From assembly GCA_902783165.1 (NCBI GenBank), contig CACZPU010000024.1:1-52533 (forward strand): 52,533 nucleotides of DNA, read 5' to 3'. This document shows positions 28,884 to 38,625 of this stretch, piece by piece. Positions within the stretch are counted from its first letter, which is position 1. Every line of letters begins with the position of its first letter. This DNA comes from an uncultured Prevotellaceae bacterium (GTDB lineage Bacteria; Bacteroidota; Bacteroidia; Bacteroidales; Bacteroidaceae). Below the pieces are notes generated by a model that saw nothing but the letters and a program-made list of their open reading frames with translations, searched no databases and was not told where the DNA came from. Made by a program: the position numbers and the translations under genes.

Positions 28884-29405
28884 CTATAAATCGAGCAGTC
28901 CTTCTGGCAGTGAAACGGTAATGGTTTTGTTCTTCTTATCAATGCTCCTGATTATCTCAGGGGTAGCCGGGACAAGTATTTCTTTCCCTTTGGGGGAAAC
29001 AACTTCAAATAACAGATTGGCCGTTGAATCATCAAGAGCCTCTATTTCTCCCACCAAAGTATGATTTACCTCATCCATCAACGAATAGCCGACAAATTCT
29101 GTCAACGAAAGTTCTTCCTCCTTTTCACCTAACAATTTACGTGGGAAGAACACTTCGCAATTGGTCAGTTCACGAGCCTGTTCTTGGGTATCAATGCCCT
29201 CGAACTTGACGAGAGCAGTTTCTTCGGTACGAAACCTGTATTCTTCGAAGAAGAAAGGCACAAGGATTCCATCCACCTCAACAACAAGATAGTCGGCATC
29301 TACACGGTCAAACACATCGTCCTTAAACATGAACGACAGTTCGCCTTTTATGCCATGGGGCTTGCCAAGTCGGCCAATATGAAAAACTTCTTCTTGCTTG
29401 ATCAT
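28884..29405 (-). CDS. rimM: ribosome maturation factor RimM
   Basis: A 173-residue protein with an N-terminal RimM barrel (VFHIGRLGKPHGIKGELSF) and a C-terminal PRC-barrel domain (VGEIEALDDSTANLLFEV... GKEILVPATPEIIRSID). It binds ribosomal protein S19 and helps mature the head of the 30S subunit. It sits between murA and dxr rather than with rpsP-trmD, as is usual for Bacteroidetes. Confidence 0.94.
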   Translation of the reverse strand: MIKQEEVFHIGRLGKPHGIKGELSFMFKDDVFDRVDADYLVVEVDGILVPFFFEEYRFRTEETALVKFEGIDTQEQARELTNCEVFFPRKLLGEKEEELSLTEFVGYSLMDEVNHTLVGEIEALDDSTANLLFEVVSPKGKEILVPATPEIIRSIDKKNKTITVSLPEGLLDL

Positions 29406-29444
29406 TGCTGATAGGAATAAAGCATGTACTAATTTGGATATATA

Positions 29445-30755
29445 TCAGCTATTTACTCGCTTGATACATGCGCCAAGAGCATTGAGTCGGCCTTCTATAT
29501 CCTCATAGCCGCGGTCTATCTGGGCAATATTATCAATGCGACTCTGGCCGTTGGCACTCAAGGCAGCAATGAGCAAAGCTATACCCGCGCGAATGTCAGG
29601 ACTGGTCATACGACCGCCACGCAAACGTTTCTTTCGGTCATGCCCTATGACCACTGCGCGATGAGGATCGCAAAGGATGATTTGAGCACCCATGTCAATA
29701 AGCTTATCAACAAAGAAAAGGCGGCTTTCAAACATTTTCTGATGGATGAGGACACTTCCACGCGACTGTGTTGCCACAACTAAAAGCACCGACAATAGGT
29801 CGGGAGTTAGTCCGGGCCACGGAGCATCGGCCAAAGTCATGATAGAACCGTCGATAAACGACTCGATGACATAGTGTGGTTGGTGAGGAATCACGAGGTC
29901 ATCACCATCAGTTTTTATCTTCACGCCCAATCGTCTGAACGCGTCGGGTATGATTCCGAGATTCTTGAGGGAAACATCCTTGATGCGAATGCCATTGCCC
30001 ACCATCGCTGCCATTCCGATAAACGAACCGACTTCAATCATATCGGGCAATATTTGATGCGTCACTCCATGCAAGCCTTTGGTGCCTACAATAGTAAGCA
30101 GATTGCTTCCTATGCCACTGATATTAGCGCCCATAGCGTTGAGCATATGACAAAGCTGTTGGATGTAGGGCTCGCAAGCTGCATTATATATAGTTGTTGT
30201 ACCTTTGGCAAATACAGATGCCATGATAATGTTGGCAGTGCCTGTGACGGAAGCTTCATCGAGAAGCATATAACAGCCTTTCAGTTTGCTGCCTTGAATC
30301 TCATAGACATTGCGCGCCTCGTTAAACTCAAATTTGGCGCCCAAATACTTGAACCCCAGGAAATGGGTATCCAAACGACGGCGACCGATTTTATCACCGC
30401 CAGGCTCCGCCACAACAGCCTTACCAAAACGTGCCAACAAAGGACCTATCATCAACACGCTACCTCGAAGTGCCGCACACTTACGAACAAACTCATCGCT
30501 CTCCAAGTAGTCGAGCTTGATATGCTCGGAACAGAAAGCATAGTCATTTCGCGACAACCGGCTGACTTTCACTCCGATGTCGCGCAGCAACGAAATAAGA
30601 TTGTTCACATCCAGAATATCAGGAACATTCTTGATGATCATTTCCTCTGATGTGAGCAATGTGGCACAAATCACTTCTAATGCTTCATTCTTTGCTCCTT
30701 GTGGTACGATTGTGCCGGTAAGCGGATGACCTCCTTCTATGATAAATGATTCCAT
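29445..30755 (-). CDS. murA: UDP-N-acetylglucosamine 1-carboxyvinyltransferase
   Basis: A 436-residue enzyme for the first committed step of peptidoglycan synthesis: it transfers enolpyruvate from PEP to UDP-GlcNAc. The catalytic Lys-Asn pair is at 22-23 (QGAKNEALEV). The active-site loop reads EPGGDKIGRRRLDTH, so the residue equivalent to E. coli Cys115 is Asp121. This Cys is the target of fosfomycin, and natural Asp variants in other bacteria are resistant. Other family motifs are intact. Confidence 0.96.
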   Translation of the reverse strand: MESFIIEGGHPLTGTIVPQGAKNEALEVICATLLTSEEMIIKNVPDILDVNNLISLLRDIGVKVSRLSRNDYAFCSEHIKLDYLESDEFVRKCAALRGSVLMIGPLLARFGKAVVAEPGGDKIGRRRLDTHFLGFKYLGAKFEFNEARNVYEIQGSKLKGCYMLLDEASVTGTANIIMASVFAKGTTTIYNAACEPYIQQLCHMLNAMGANISGIGSNLLTIVGTKGLHGVTHQILPDMIEVGSFIGMAAMVGNGIRIKDVSLKNLGIIPDAFRRLGVKIKTDGDDLVIPHQPHYVIESFIDGSIMTLADAPWPGLTPDLLSVLLVVATQSRGSVLIHQKMFESRLFFVDKLIDMGAQIILCDPHRAVVIGHDRKKRLRGGRMTSPDIRAGIALLIAALSANGQSRIDNIAQIDRGYEDIEGRLNALGACIKRVNS

Positions 30756-30770
30756 TGCGCGTTTTTATAG

Positions 30771-31361
30771 TTACTTCTTCTTTCTGCTACGCTGATCCTT
30801 GCTCGGGAAACGGTCGTTGCGAAGATTACTCGCATCAATTTGAATGACTCCATCTGTGAACTGAGCCAAATCGGCCACCACTTTGTCATCATCATTTGCG
30901 CCGTGACTCCATTGTGTCAGATTATGTTTCATCTGGTTGGCAGTGATTCGGGCAAGCTCGTCACGCTCCTCCCCTTCCGGCATAGACTTCAGTTTTTCAA
31001 ACATTTCGAACAGCATGTTGCCGTAATGCCTAACAGGAATTTTTTTCATTGGATATCCCAATGGTTCTGGCTTCGTAGCAATTTTCATAGCATTGCTCAC
31101 ATCAAAGGGATAATCGATGTCGAGCTTGAAACCGCTCATGATGGCAAGATGATCCCACAATTTCTGCTTATAATTGCTGCTCTCACGATTCTGGGGAGCC
31201 ATTTTTGCCATGATGTCGATGATGACCTCTGCACAAAGTTGTCTTTCCTCCTTGGTTGGAAGAGAAATAGCGTAATCAACCATTTTCTGAACTTCCCTTC
31301 CGTATTCGGGCAAGACAAGTTTCTCTCTTTGTGTGTTGTAATCTAAGCCTTCTATATTCAT
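30771..31361 (-). CDS. DUF4290 family protein
   Basis: A 196-residue soluble, largely helical protein beginning MNIEGLDYNTQREKLVLPEYG and ending in a basic tail (RFPSKDQRSRKKK). This family is confined to Bacteroidetes and is habitually found just upstream of murA, as here (15 bp). It has no signal peptide or membrane segment. Function is unknown; conserved placement suggests a link to cell-wall precursor synthesis, which is inference. Confidence 0.85.
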   Translation of the reverse strand: MNIEGLDYNTQREKLVLPEYGREVQKMVDYAISLPTKEERQLCAEVIIDIMAKMAPQNRESSNYKQKLWDHLAIMSGFKLDIDYPFDVSNAMKIATKPEPLGYPMKKIPVRHYGNMLFEMFEKLKSMPEGEERDELARITANQMKHNLTQWSHGANDDDKVVADLAQFTDGVIQIDASNLRNDRFPSKDQRSRKKK

Positions 31362-31423
31362 AATATCTATTGTTATCTATGTAAACCGAGTTGTAAACCA
31401 GGAAACACTGTGAGCGAAGTATA

Positions 31424-32113
31424 CTAAAGGAGTTTCTTGGGTGTCTTTGCCACAAAATCCTTCAGATAAAAAGGAACGAAATAAGCAACATCCTCAAATT
31501 GCTCACGCATCATCCGACGCTCTGCCAAGGGCATCATATATTTTGCCAACGGCTCGATTCCCTCTATCAGACGGGCATTTGGATGATGAATTGCATCCAT
31601 GCACTTGGCTGCACCATTACCAAAGAAATAAACAGGATGCTGGTCAAGATATTCTTTGTAAGTGTTTTCGTCAACAACATCTGCACTAACTGGGCGAACT
31701 TCGTGTAAGGCACGGTCGAAAATCCCTGCATATACTTCCATTCTTCGGGCATCAAGCATGGGACATATCAGTGCATCTTCTTCCACTTGCTCACGCAAAA
31801 GGACTGGAACGGCAAGCAATTCAAGCGTGGGAACGGCGAGCAATTTCAGATTGCGCGCATAACAAATACCCTTGGCCATAGAAACACCTATGCGCAACCC
31901 AGTATAACTACCAGGCCCACAACTTACAGCCACAGCATCAAAAGGGATTGCATGATTGTCGGTAAACGACATTGCCTCATCGACAAACACCCCAAGTTTC
32001 ACAGAATGATTTGGCCCATCACGGTCGGTTTCATTGAAGATAACCGCACCATCCTGACTTACAGCCACAGAGCAAACATTGGTGCTTGTTTCAATATGTA
32101 ATATGCATGACAT
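31424..32113 (-). CDS. tsaB: tRNA threonylcarbamoyladenosine biosynthesis protein TsaB
   Basis: A 229-residue ASKHA-fold protein that partners TsaD and TsaE in making t6A37 of tRNA. The N-terminus HIETSTNVCSVAV and VSCGPGSYTGLRIGVSMAKG (about 68-87) are diagnostic. It is the promoter-proximal gene of the tsaB-DUF4290-murA-rimM-dxr-rseP group. Confidence 0.94.
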   Translation of the reverse strand: MSCILHIETSTNVCSVAVSQDGAVIFNETDRDGPNHSVKLGVFVDEAMSFTDNHAIPFDAVAVSCGPGSYTGLRIGVSMAKGICYARNLKLLAVPTLELLAVPVLLREQVEEDALICPMLDARRMEVYAGIFDRALHEVRPVSADVVDENTYKEYLDQHPVYFFGNGAAKCMDAIHHPNARLIEGIEPLAKYMMPLAERRMMREQFEDVAYFVPFYLKDFVAKTPKKLL

Positions 32114-32138
32114 ACATAATATCTTTCTAATTATTTTG

Positions 32139-32146
32139 CAAATTTA
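32139..32146 (-). promoter_or_regulatory. -7 promoter element of tsaB
   Basis: TAAATTTG on the minus strand fits TAnnTTTG; the -33 region is poor. It is 23 bp from the divergent yicC -7 element. Confidence 0.4.
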
Positions 32147-32168
32147 CTCATTTTCCAGAAATAATTTG

Positions 32169-32176
32169 TACTTTTG
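32169..32176 (+). promoter_or_regulatory. -7 promoter element of yicC-gmk-nadD
   Basis: TACTTTTG fits TAnnTTTG. TTTA at 32143-32146, 22 bp upstream, is a weak -33 candidate. The leader to yicC is about 80 nt. Confidence 0.45.
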
Positions 32177-32262
32177 CATAAATTTTACTTCGTCAGCATT
32201 GAAAATTTCACCTTTTCTTTGTTTGATTTGGCTATTTTAAGATAATTCAAAAATATCAAGAT

Positions 32263-33138
32263 ATGATAAAATCGATGACTGGCTACGGCAAAGCTGTCGC
32301 CATTTACAACGAAAAGAAAATCCATGTAGAAATCAAGTCACTGAACAGCAAGGCGCTGGATGTCAGCACACGTATTGCCCCTCTATACAGGGAAAAAGAA
32401 ATGGAAATCAGGCAAATGATTGCCAGCGAGGTGATTAGGGGGAAGGTGGATTTCTCCATATGGATTGAGAAAGACACCATTGTTGACGCCACACCAATTA
32501 ACGCCGCCCTTGTGGACAACTATTATAAACAGATAAAGACTATTTCAGCCAACACTGGCATCCCAGAGCCCACCGAATGGTATAATATTTTGCTTCGTAT
32601 GCCCGATGTCACCACCAAAACAGAGGTGGAAGAGCTTTGCGACGACGAATGGATTGTGGCACGCAAGACTATCGAGGAAGCACTCAACAAATTGACATCA
32701 TTCCGCATCCAGGAAGGAATGGCCCTGCAAAAGAAATTCAGTGAAAAGCTTGAAAACATATCCTCGTTGCTTCTTAGCATAGAACCTTTTGAGAAAAGTC
32801 GTGTTGAAAAAATACGCAATAGGATTGTGGACGGGCTGAACAGCATACCAGAAGTGGAATACGACAAGAACCGCTTAGAACAAGAACTTATTTATTATAT
32901 TGAAAAACTCGACATAAACGAAGAGAAACAAAGACTGACCAACCACCTGCACTACTTCCGCGAAACCATGGAAGAAGGAGAAGCACAAGGAAAGAAGCTC
33001 GGATTCATCGCTCAAGAGATGGGACGTGAAATCAACACTACCGGTTCGAAGAGTAATCAAGCAGAGATGCAAAACATCGTGGTTATGATGAAGGACGAAC
33101 TGGAACAAATCAAGGAACAAGTTTTAAATGTACTATAA
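32263..33138 (+). CDS. yicC: YicC family endoribonuclease
   Basis: A 291-residue protein with the N-terminal MIKSMTGYGKA signature, a long helical middle and the C-terminal domain DUF1732 (GKKLGFIAQEMGREINTTGSKSN). The E. coli homologue is an endoribonuclease active on small RNAs. It stands 42 bp before gmk; yicC-gmk adjacency is very common. Confidence 0.93.
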   Translation: MIKSMTGYGKAVAIYNEKKIHVEIKSLNSKALDVSTRIAPLYREKEMEIRQMIASEVIRGKVDFSIWIEKDTIVDATPINAALVDNYYKQIKTISANTGIPEPTEWYNILLRMPDVTTKTEVEELCDDEWIVARKTIEEALNKLTSFRIQEGMALQKKFSEKLENISSLLLSIEPFEKSRVEKIRNRIVDGLNSIPEVEYDKNRLEQELIYYIEKLDINEEKQRLTNHLHYFRETMEEGEAQGKKLGFIAQEMGREINTTGSKSNQAEMQNIVVMMKDELEQIKEQVLNVL

Positions 33139-33180
33139 CATAAATCTTTTACTTATTCTGATCATCTAAAACTATTGACC

Positions 33181-33768
33181 ATGAAAGGAAAAATGATTGT
33201 AGTAAGTGCTCCCAGTGGAAGCGGAAAGAGTACGATTATCAACTGGCTGAGACAAGAGCATCCTGAACTGAATCTATGTTTCTCCATTAGCTGTACAAGT
33301 CGTGCGCCTCGTGGCACAGAACAGAATGGAGTGGAATACTTCTTCCTAACTCCTGAAGAGTTCAAGCAGCGCATTGAAAACAACGAGTTTCTGGAATATG
33401 AGGAAGTATATGAAGGGCGTTTTTATGGCACACTGAAAGAACAAGTTGAAAATCAGCGCAACGCTGGGGAGAACGTGGTTTTTGACGTAGATGTAAAAGG
33501 AGGATGCAACATCAAGCAGTATTATGGAGACGAAGCATTAAGCATTTTCATCCAGCCACCTTCGATTGAAGAGCTCCGCAGCCGGTTGGAAAAACGCGGT
33601 ACCGACTCTCCTGAGGTGATTGAGCAACGTCTTGAACGAGCTGCCTTTGAACTGACCTTCGCAGACAAATTTGACCGCGTCGTAATTAACGACGACCTGG
33701 AAACAGCAGAAAAAGAGGCTTTGGAACATGTTCGCCAATTTCTTGAACGAGAACATTCCACTGAGTAG
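33181..33768 (+). CDS. gmk: guanylate kinase
   Basis: A 195-residue enzyme phosphorylating GMP to GDP with ATP. The P-loop is VVSAPSGSGKST, and the GMP-binding segment is SCTSRAPRGTEQNGVEYFF. The start is the ATG at 33181; a TTG two codons upstream is unlikely. Middle gene of yicC-gmk-nadD. Confidence 0.97.
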   Translation: MKGKMIVVSAPSGSGKSTIINWLRQEHPELNLCFSISCTSRAPRGTEQNGVEYFFLTPEEFKQRIENNEFLEYEEVYEGRFYGTLKEQVENQRNAGENVVFDVDVKGGCNIKQYYGDEALSIFIQPPSIEELRSRLEKRGTDSPEVIEQRLERAAFELTFADKFDRVVINDDLETAEKEALEHVRQFLEREHSTE

Positions 33769-33789
33769 TTTACAACAAAGTAGAACTTT

Positions 33790-34374
33790 ATGAGTAGACG
33801 CATCGGTCTTTTTGGCGGAACATTCAATCCGGTTCATTTCGGGCATGTGCGATTGGCACGACAATTGCAACAATTATATTCGCTTGATGAGGTATGGATG
33901 ATGGTGTCGCCACAAAACCCGTTCAAAAGAAACCATGCTCTACAACCAGACGAGACTAGGTTGGAAATGGTACGTTTGGCATTAAAACATGAGAAGCACA
34001 TCGTTGCGTGCGACTATGAATTTCACCTTGCCAGACCATCTTACACTTGGAATACTCTCCAATCGTTGAAAAACGATTATCCCGATTGTTCGTTCACATT
34101 GCTAATAGGTGCAGACAACTGGGAGTCTTTCCACAACTGGTATCATCACGAAGACATCCTGAAGATGTGCCAAATCGTGATTTACCCTCGCAAAGGCTCT
34201 CCTGTTGACACCACGAAACTGCCTTCGAACGTAAAGTTAGCGGATACAAAAAACATCAACATCAGCAGTACAAATATAAGACAGCGGATATCACAAGGAA
34301 TGGATATCCGCCGTCTTGTCCCCAAAGCCGTTGAAAGCTATATAATGGAGCGGCAACTCTATAAAGAGCAGTAG
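33790..34374 (+). CDS. nadD: nicotinate-nucleotide adenylyltransferase
   Basis: A 194-residue nucleotidyltransferase joining NaMN and ATP to give deamido-NAD. It has the fold signature LFGGTFNPVHFGHVRLAR and the C-terminal ISSTNIRQRI. It lies 21 bp after gmk. The convergent neighbour nadA, 9 bp away, is another NAD-pathway gene on the opposite strand. Confidence 0.96.
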   Translation: MSRRIGLFGGTFNPVHFGHVRLARQLQQLYSLDEVWMMVSPQNPFKRNHALQPDETRLEMVRLALKHEKHIVACDYEFHLARPSYTWNTLQSLKNDYPDCSFTLLIGADNWESFHNWYHHEDILKMCQIVIYPRKGSPVDTTKLPSNVKLADTKNINISSTNIRQRISQGMDIRRLVPKAVESYIMERQLYKEQ

Positions 34375-34383
34375 GCCATACTG

Positions 34384-35394
34384 CTAACTCAAATCGAGCA
34401 TTCGCTCAATAGGCTTGACTGCATCCTTTGCAATTGCCGCATCCACTTCCACCGACGGCCATTCATACTTCAGGCAGTTGTATATCTTCAGCATGGTGTT
34501 CATCTTCATATAATCGCATTCATTGCAATGGCATCCAATGCTCCCTTCACTAATTTCAGGAGGAACCGGATAGAATGAAGTGTCTGGACATTGGCGTTTC
34601 ATCTCGTGCAATATTCCTGCCTCTGTCGCCACAATGTACTCCTCTTCGGGGTGTTCTACCGCATACTTCAACAACACTGCTGTGGAGCCAACCACATCGG
34701 CAACAGCCAACACTGGGCCCTTGCATTCAGGATGGGCAAGGACTAAAGCCTTGGGATGTGCCTGTTTCAAGAGCATAATCTCTGATACAGAGAAACGCTC
34801 ATGAACATGACAGCCACCATTCCACAAAAGCATCTTTCGTCCTGTGACCTCATTGATATAACTGCCTAAATTATAATCCGGACCGAAAATAATCTTCTCG
34901 TCCAAAGGGAAGGTGTCGATAATTCTCTTGGCGTTTCCACTTGTCACAACGACATCAGTGAGTGCCTTCACAGCTGCAGTCGTATTCACATAGCTCACAA
35001 CCTTATATCCAGGATGTTCTTCCTTGTATTTTTTCAGGTCAGCCGCTTTGCAAGAATCAGCTAAAGAACAACCTGCATTGAGGTCGGGGCAAAGCACCAA
35101 TTTCTCTGGTGAAAGAATCTTGCAAGTCTCAGCCATGAAATGAACACCACACATGACGATGATTTTCGCATCGGTCTCTGCTGCCTTTCGCGCCAATGCC
35201 AAAGAGTCTCCAATAAAATCGGCACAGTCCTGAATCTCACCCTGAGTATAATAGTGAGCAAGGATGATTGCCTGTTTCTCTTTGCACATACGACGTATTT
35301 CTTCCCTAAGATCGGTTCCTTCGGGAACAGGCTCATCTATAAAGCCATGTTTCCTCATTTCCTCACTCACAAGAAATTTATTCTCGGGTTTCAT
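34384..35394 (-). CDS. nadA: quinolinate synthase
   Basis: A 336-residue [4Fe-4S] enzyme condensing iminoaspartate with dihydroxyacetone phosphate. Candidate cluster cysteines are in IVMCGVHFMAETC, HPECKGPV and IGCHCNECDYM. IILAHYYTQGEIQDCADFIGDSL is typical. The ATG at MKPENKFLVSEEM is used; a TTG three codons upstream is the alternative. It lies 34 bp after ackA. nadB and nadC are not in the window. Confidence 0.95.
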   Translation of the reverse strand: MKPENKFLVSEEMRKHGFIDEPVPEGTDLREEIRRMCKEKQAIILAHYYTQGEIQDCADFIGDSLALARKAAETDAKIIVMCGVHFMAETCKILSPEKLVLCPDLNAGCSLADSCKAADLKKYKEEHPGYKVVSYVNTTAAVKALTDVVVTSGNAKRIIDTFPLDEKIIFGPDYNLGSYINEVTGRKMLLWNGGCHVHERFSVSEIMLLKQAHPKALVLAHPECKGPVLAVADVVGSTAVLLKYAVEHPEEEYIVATEAGILHEMKRQCPDTSFYPVPPEISEGSIGCHCNECDYMKMNTMLKIYNCLKYEWPSVEVDAAIAKDAVKPIERMLDLS

Positions 35395-35428
35395 CTTCAA
35401 CAACTTTTCAGATAAATAAGATGATGAT

Positions 35429-36619
35429 TTAAAGAAGATTCATGGTATCGGTTGCTATCATCAGCTCCTCGTCAGTAGGTATGACACAAACCGTAACTTT
35501 GGAGTCGTCGGCAGATATAACAGCCTCTTTGCCGCGAACATTGTTCTTCTCTGAATCGAATTTCACACCAAGGAACTCCAAGCCTTTACAAACTTCCTCG
35601 CGCATACCTATTTGGTTTTCGCCAACACCCGCGGTGAATACGATAATATCCAAACCGCCCATGGCAGCTGCATAAGCACCAATATATTTCTTAATGCGGT
35701 AGAAATACATATCGAGAGCCAAAATAGCCTTCTCATTGCCTTCAGCTGCAGCATTTTCCACATCACGCATATCACTGCTCTCGCCTGTGATACCAAGAAC
35801 GCCACTCTGCTTGTTCAACAGATTTGACATACCGTCAGCATCCAAATCAAGCTTCTTCTGCAGGAATGTAATGGCACCACCGTCAACATCACCGCTACGT
35901 GTTCCCATCATAAGTCCTTCCAGTGGAGTCAGACCCATACTGGTATCAATGCACTTGCCATCTTGAACAGCTGCAATAGAAGCACCATTACCGATATGGC
36001 ATGTAATTATGCGCTTTCCCTTCGGATTCACATCGAGGAACTCACAGACGCGCTGAGAGACATAACGATGACTTGTTCCGTGGAAACCATAGCGACGCAC
36101 ACCGTATTGCTTGTAAAGGCTGTAGGGCAATGCATACATATATGCTTTCTTGGGCATTGTCTGATGGAATGCTGTATCAAACACACCCACCTGTGGAAGT
36201 CCTGGCATCAGTTCTGATACAGCATGCACACCCTTCAAATTGGCAGGATTGTGCAATGGAGCCAAATCGATGCACTCTTCGAAAGTCTCAAGTACCTCAT
36301 CGTTCAGCACGACACTCTTGTTGAATTTCTCTCCGCCATGCACCATGCGATGACCAACAGCATCAATTTCCTTCAAATCCTTAATGACGCCGATTTCGGG
36401 ATCAGTCAAGAGAGAGAAAATGAACTTTACACCTTCTGTGTGTTCGGGTATATTGTGCATTATCTGCTTTTTCTCCCCATTTGCCAGCTTCACTTTCACG
36501 AAAGCACCGTCCATACCGACACGCTCGGCACCGCCACTGGTCATAACGCTCTTGTCGTCCATATTGTACAATGCGTACTTGATTGAAGACGAACCACAAT
36601 TCAAAACTAATATCTTCAT
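35429..36619 (-). CDS. ackA: acetate kinase
   Basis: A 396-residue ASKHA enzyme making ATP and acetate from acetyl phosphate. Motifs: LNCGSSSIKYAL, GHRMVHGGEKF, FDTAFHQTMP, GFHGTSHRYVSQR and CHIGNGASIAAV. It follows pta by 26 bp, forming the acetate-producing pair of fermentation. Confidence 0.97.
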   Translation of the reverse strand: MKILVLNCGSSSIKYALYNMDDKSVMTSGGAERVGMDGAFVKVKLANGEKKQIMHNIPEHTEGVKFIFSLLTDPEIGVIKDLKEIDAVGHRMVHGGEKFNKSVVLNDEVLETFEECIDLAPLHNPANLKGVHAVSELMPGLPQVGVFDTAFHQTMPKKAYMYALPYSLYKQYGVRRYGFHGTSHRYVSQRVCEFLDVNPKGKRIITCHIGNGASIAAVQDGKCIDTSMGLTPLEGLMMGTRSGDVDGGAITFLQKKLDLDADGMSNLLNKQSGVLGITGESSDMRDVENAAAEGNEKAILALDMYFYRIKKYIGAYAAAMGGLDIIVFTAGVGENQIGMREEVCKGLEFLGVKFDSEKNNVRGKEAVISADDSKVTVCVIPTDEELMIATDTMNLL

Positions 36620-36645
36620 TTGTTCTTTCTTATATAGTTATAGAT

Positions 36646-37653
36646 TTATTTGGCATCCATTGCCTGACATGCTGTGATAGCGACAAGATAATAGATATCG
36701 TCTACACTACAGCCACGGCTCAGATCGTTCACAGGACGTGCAATACCTTGAAGAATAGGACCGACTGCTATTGCATCACCAAGACGCTGTACCAATTTGT
36801 ACGAAATATTACCCACTTCAAGATTCGGATAAACCAGCACATTGGCATTGCCTGCGATTTCGCTTCCCGGAGCCTTTTTCTTACCAACACTTGGAACAAG
36901 AGCTGCATCAGCCTGCAACTCACCATCAATCTTCAATGCAGGATCCATTTCCTTGGCAAGTCGAGTAGCCTCAATCACCTTGTCTACCACCTCATGTGTG
37001 GCAGAACCCTTGGTGGAGAAGCTAAGCATAGCAACACGGGGATCCTCAAAGCCAGCCACGCTCTTTGCAGTCCGCGCAGTACATACAGCAATCTGGCTCA
37101 ATTGGTCAGCATCGGGCATAGGAGTAACAGCCACATCGCCAACCACGAGTACACCATTCTCGCCATATTCCGGTTTCTTGGTAATCAGCAGCATAGCACC
37201 GCTCACACAAGTGATACCAGGAGCGGTTTTGATAATCTGCAATGCAGGACGCAGAGTTTCGCCTGTTGTAGAGAGAGCGCCACTTATTTGTCCATCAGCA
37301 TCGCCCGTTTTGATAATCATACAACCAAGATACAATGGATTCTTCACCAACTCGCGTGCCTGTTCTATAGTCATACCCTTCTTCTTGCGCAATTCGGCAA
37401 GCAACTGGGCATATTCTTCACTCTTTTCGCAATGCAGCGGGTCTATCAGTGTAGCTTTGTCGATGTTTTTCAGTCCCTTTTCTTCCGCCAAGGCATGAAC
37501 CTTCTCGGGATTGCCAATAAGAATAATATCGGCGATATCATCGGCGAGCACACGGTCGGCCGCCGTCAACGTACGCTCCTCTTCTGCTTCAGGGAGCACA
37601 ATGCGCTGCTTGTTACTTTTTGCGCGCGCAATGATTTGCTGTAATAAATCCAT
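36646..37653 (-). CDS. pta: phosphate acetyltransferase
   Basis: A 335-residue short-form Pta that converts acetyl-CoA and phosphate to acetyl phosphate. Motifs include ISGALSTTGETLRPALQII, MLSFSTKGSA and VGNISYKLVQRLGDAIAVGPILQG. It lacks the long N-terminal DRTGG extension of the enterobacterial form. It heads pta-ackA, with nadA downstream. Confidence 0.97.
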   Translation of the reverse strand: MDLLQQIIARAKSNKQRIVLPEAEEERTLTAADRVLADDIADIILIGNPEKVHALAEEKGLKNIDKATLIDPLHCEKSEEYAQLLAELRKKKGMTIEQARELVKNPLYLGCMIIKTGDADGQISGALSTTGETLRPALQIIKTAPGITCVSGAMLLITKKPEYGENGVLVVGDVAVTPMPDADQLSQIAVCTARTAKSVAGFEDPRVAMLSFSTKGSATHEVVDKVIEATRLAKEMDPALKIDGELQADAALVPSVGKKKAPGSEIAGNANVLVYPNLEVGNISYKLVQRLGDAIAVGPILQGIARPVNDLSRGCSVDDIYYLVAITACQAMDAK

Positions 37654-37693
37654 AGCTTGTAGTTTTTTTATAACGTTTTAAGTAATGATTTTG

Positions 37694-37701
37694 CAAAGAT
37701 A
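37694..37701 (-). promoter_or_regulatory. -7 promoter element of pta-ackA
   Basis: TATCTTTG on the minus strand is a full TAnnTTTG match, 41 bp before the pta ATG. No TTTG is found at the usual distance upstream. Confidence 0.5.
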
Positions 37702-37762
37702 TGAAAAAAAATCCACTTAGCCCTTTCCCTACAGATAAAAAGAGTTAAGAAATGAACTTTCG

Positions 37763-38620
37763 TTATTTTATACGTTGTTTTATTTCCTCTAAAGAAAGGC
37801 TCTCGTCAAAGTTCAGATATAAGTGGTTGTGGTCTGAAACGCGTTTTTCAACCGGGGGAAGGGTCATGTAATCACCATAGAGGCATGTGAGATAACCTGC
37901 ATAGTCACGAGGTATCTTTATCATCATATCGCCAAACGGGTAATCAATCACATCCTCAAACCACTCTCGTTTGAAGATACGACCAGCCCATTGGGTGACG
38001 CAAACAGTTTTATCACCATCGAAACCGCTATACCACGACTGATAGTCAAGAAATCTTTTCAGCAGAATCTTCCGGAAGGGACGAGAGCAGAAAATCTGTA
38101 TTTTATCCATCGCTTTTCTGAAATCCCCCATCAACAGCCATTTCCACCAATCGCCTGTGGGCATTCGGTTTATGGACTTCTGGTAATTATAGAATTTCTT
38201 GAGGCTGCGCTTTTGGATAAATGTTATCTCGGCATCAGTAAAATTGAAATTGTCAAGAGCAAAGATGTCAACATACACGCCCATTACGAAAGGGAACTCT
38301 GCCTGTTCCCACAAAGTGGTTTTACAATCGGATATTTTGGCAAATGGCAGGTAATAACCATCATCTCGCAACGAAAGTACATCGAAACCATCTTTTAACA
38401 CCTCACTCTTCAAATCGAGCAACCTTTCGTAGTCAGCACGCGGCATATAAATATCCACATCATCATCCCAAGGAATAAAATTCTTATGGCGAACAGCTCC
38501 CAAAACAGTTCCTCCACATGCCACATACCGAAGGTGATGCTCTTCAAGAAAATGCACAGTGTATTTGAACACATGCATGATATGTTCTTTAAACAGCTGT
38601 CCAGACACTTCTTGCACCAT
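37763..38620 (-). CDS. LicD family phosphotransferase
   Basis: A 285-residue protein with the defining LicD core: YVACGGTVLGAVRHKNFIPW followed by DDDVDIYMPRADYERLL (about residues 35-70), whose Asp cluster resembles nucleotidyltransferase metal sites. LicD-type enzymes move phosphocholine or another phospho-alcohol from a CDP carrier onto a surface glycan. A CDP-activating enzyme is encoded two genes upstream, which fits. Separated by 5 bp from the preceding gene. Confidence 0.9.
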   Translation of the reverse strand: MVQEVSGQLFKEHIMHVFKYTVHFLEEHHLRYVACGGTVLGAVRHKNFIPWDDDVDIYMPRADYERLLDLKSEVLKDGFDVLSLRDDGYYLPFAKISDCKTTLWEQAEFPFVMGVYVDIFALDNFNFTDAEITFIQKRSLKKFYNYQKSINRMPTGDWWKWLLMGDFRKAMDKIQIFCSRPFRKILLKRFLDYQSWYSGFDGDKTVCVTQWAGRIFKREWFEDVIDYPFGDMMIKIPRDYAGYLTCLYGDYMTLPPVEKRVSDHNHLYLNFDESLSLEEIKQRIK

Positions 38621-38625
38621 GTTGA

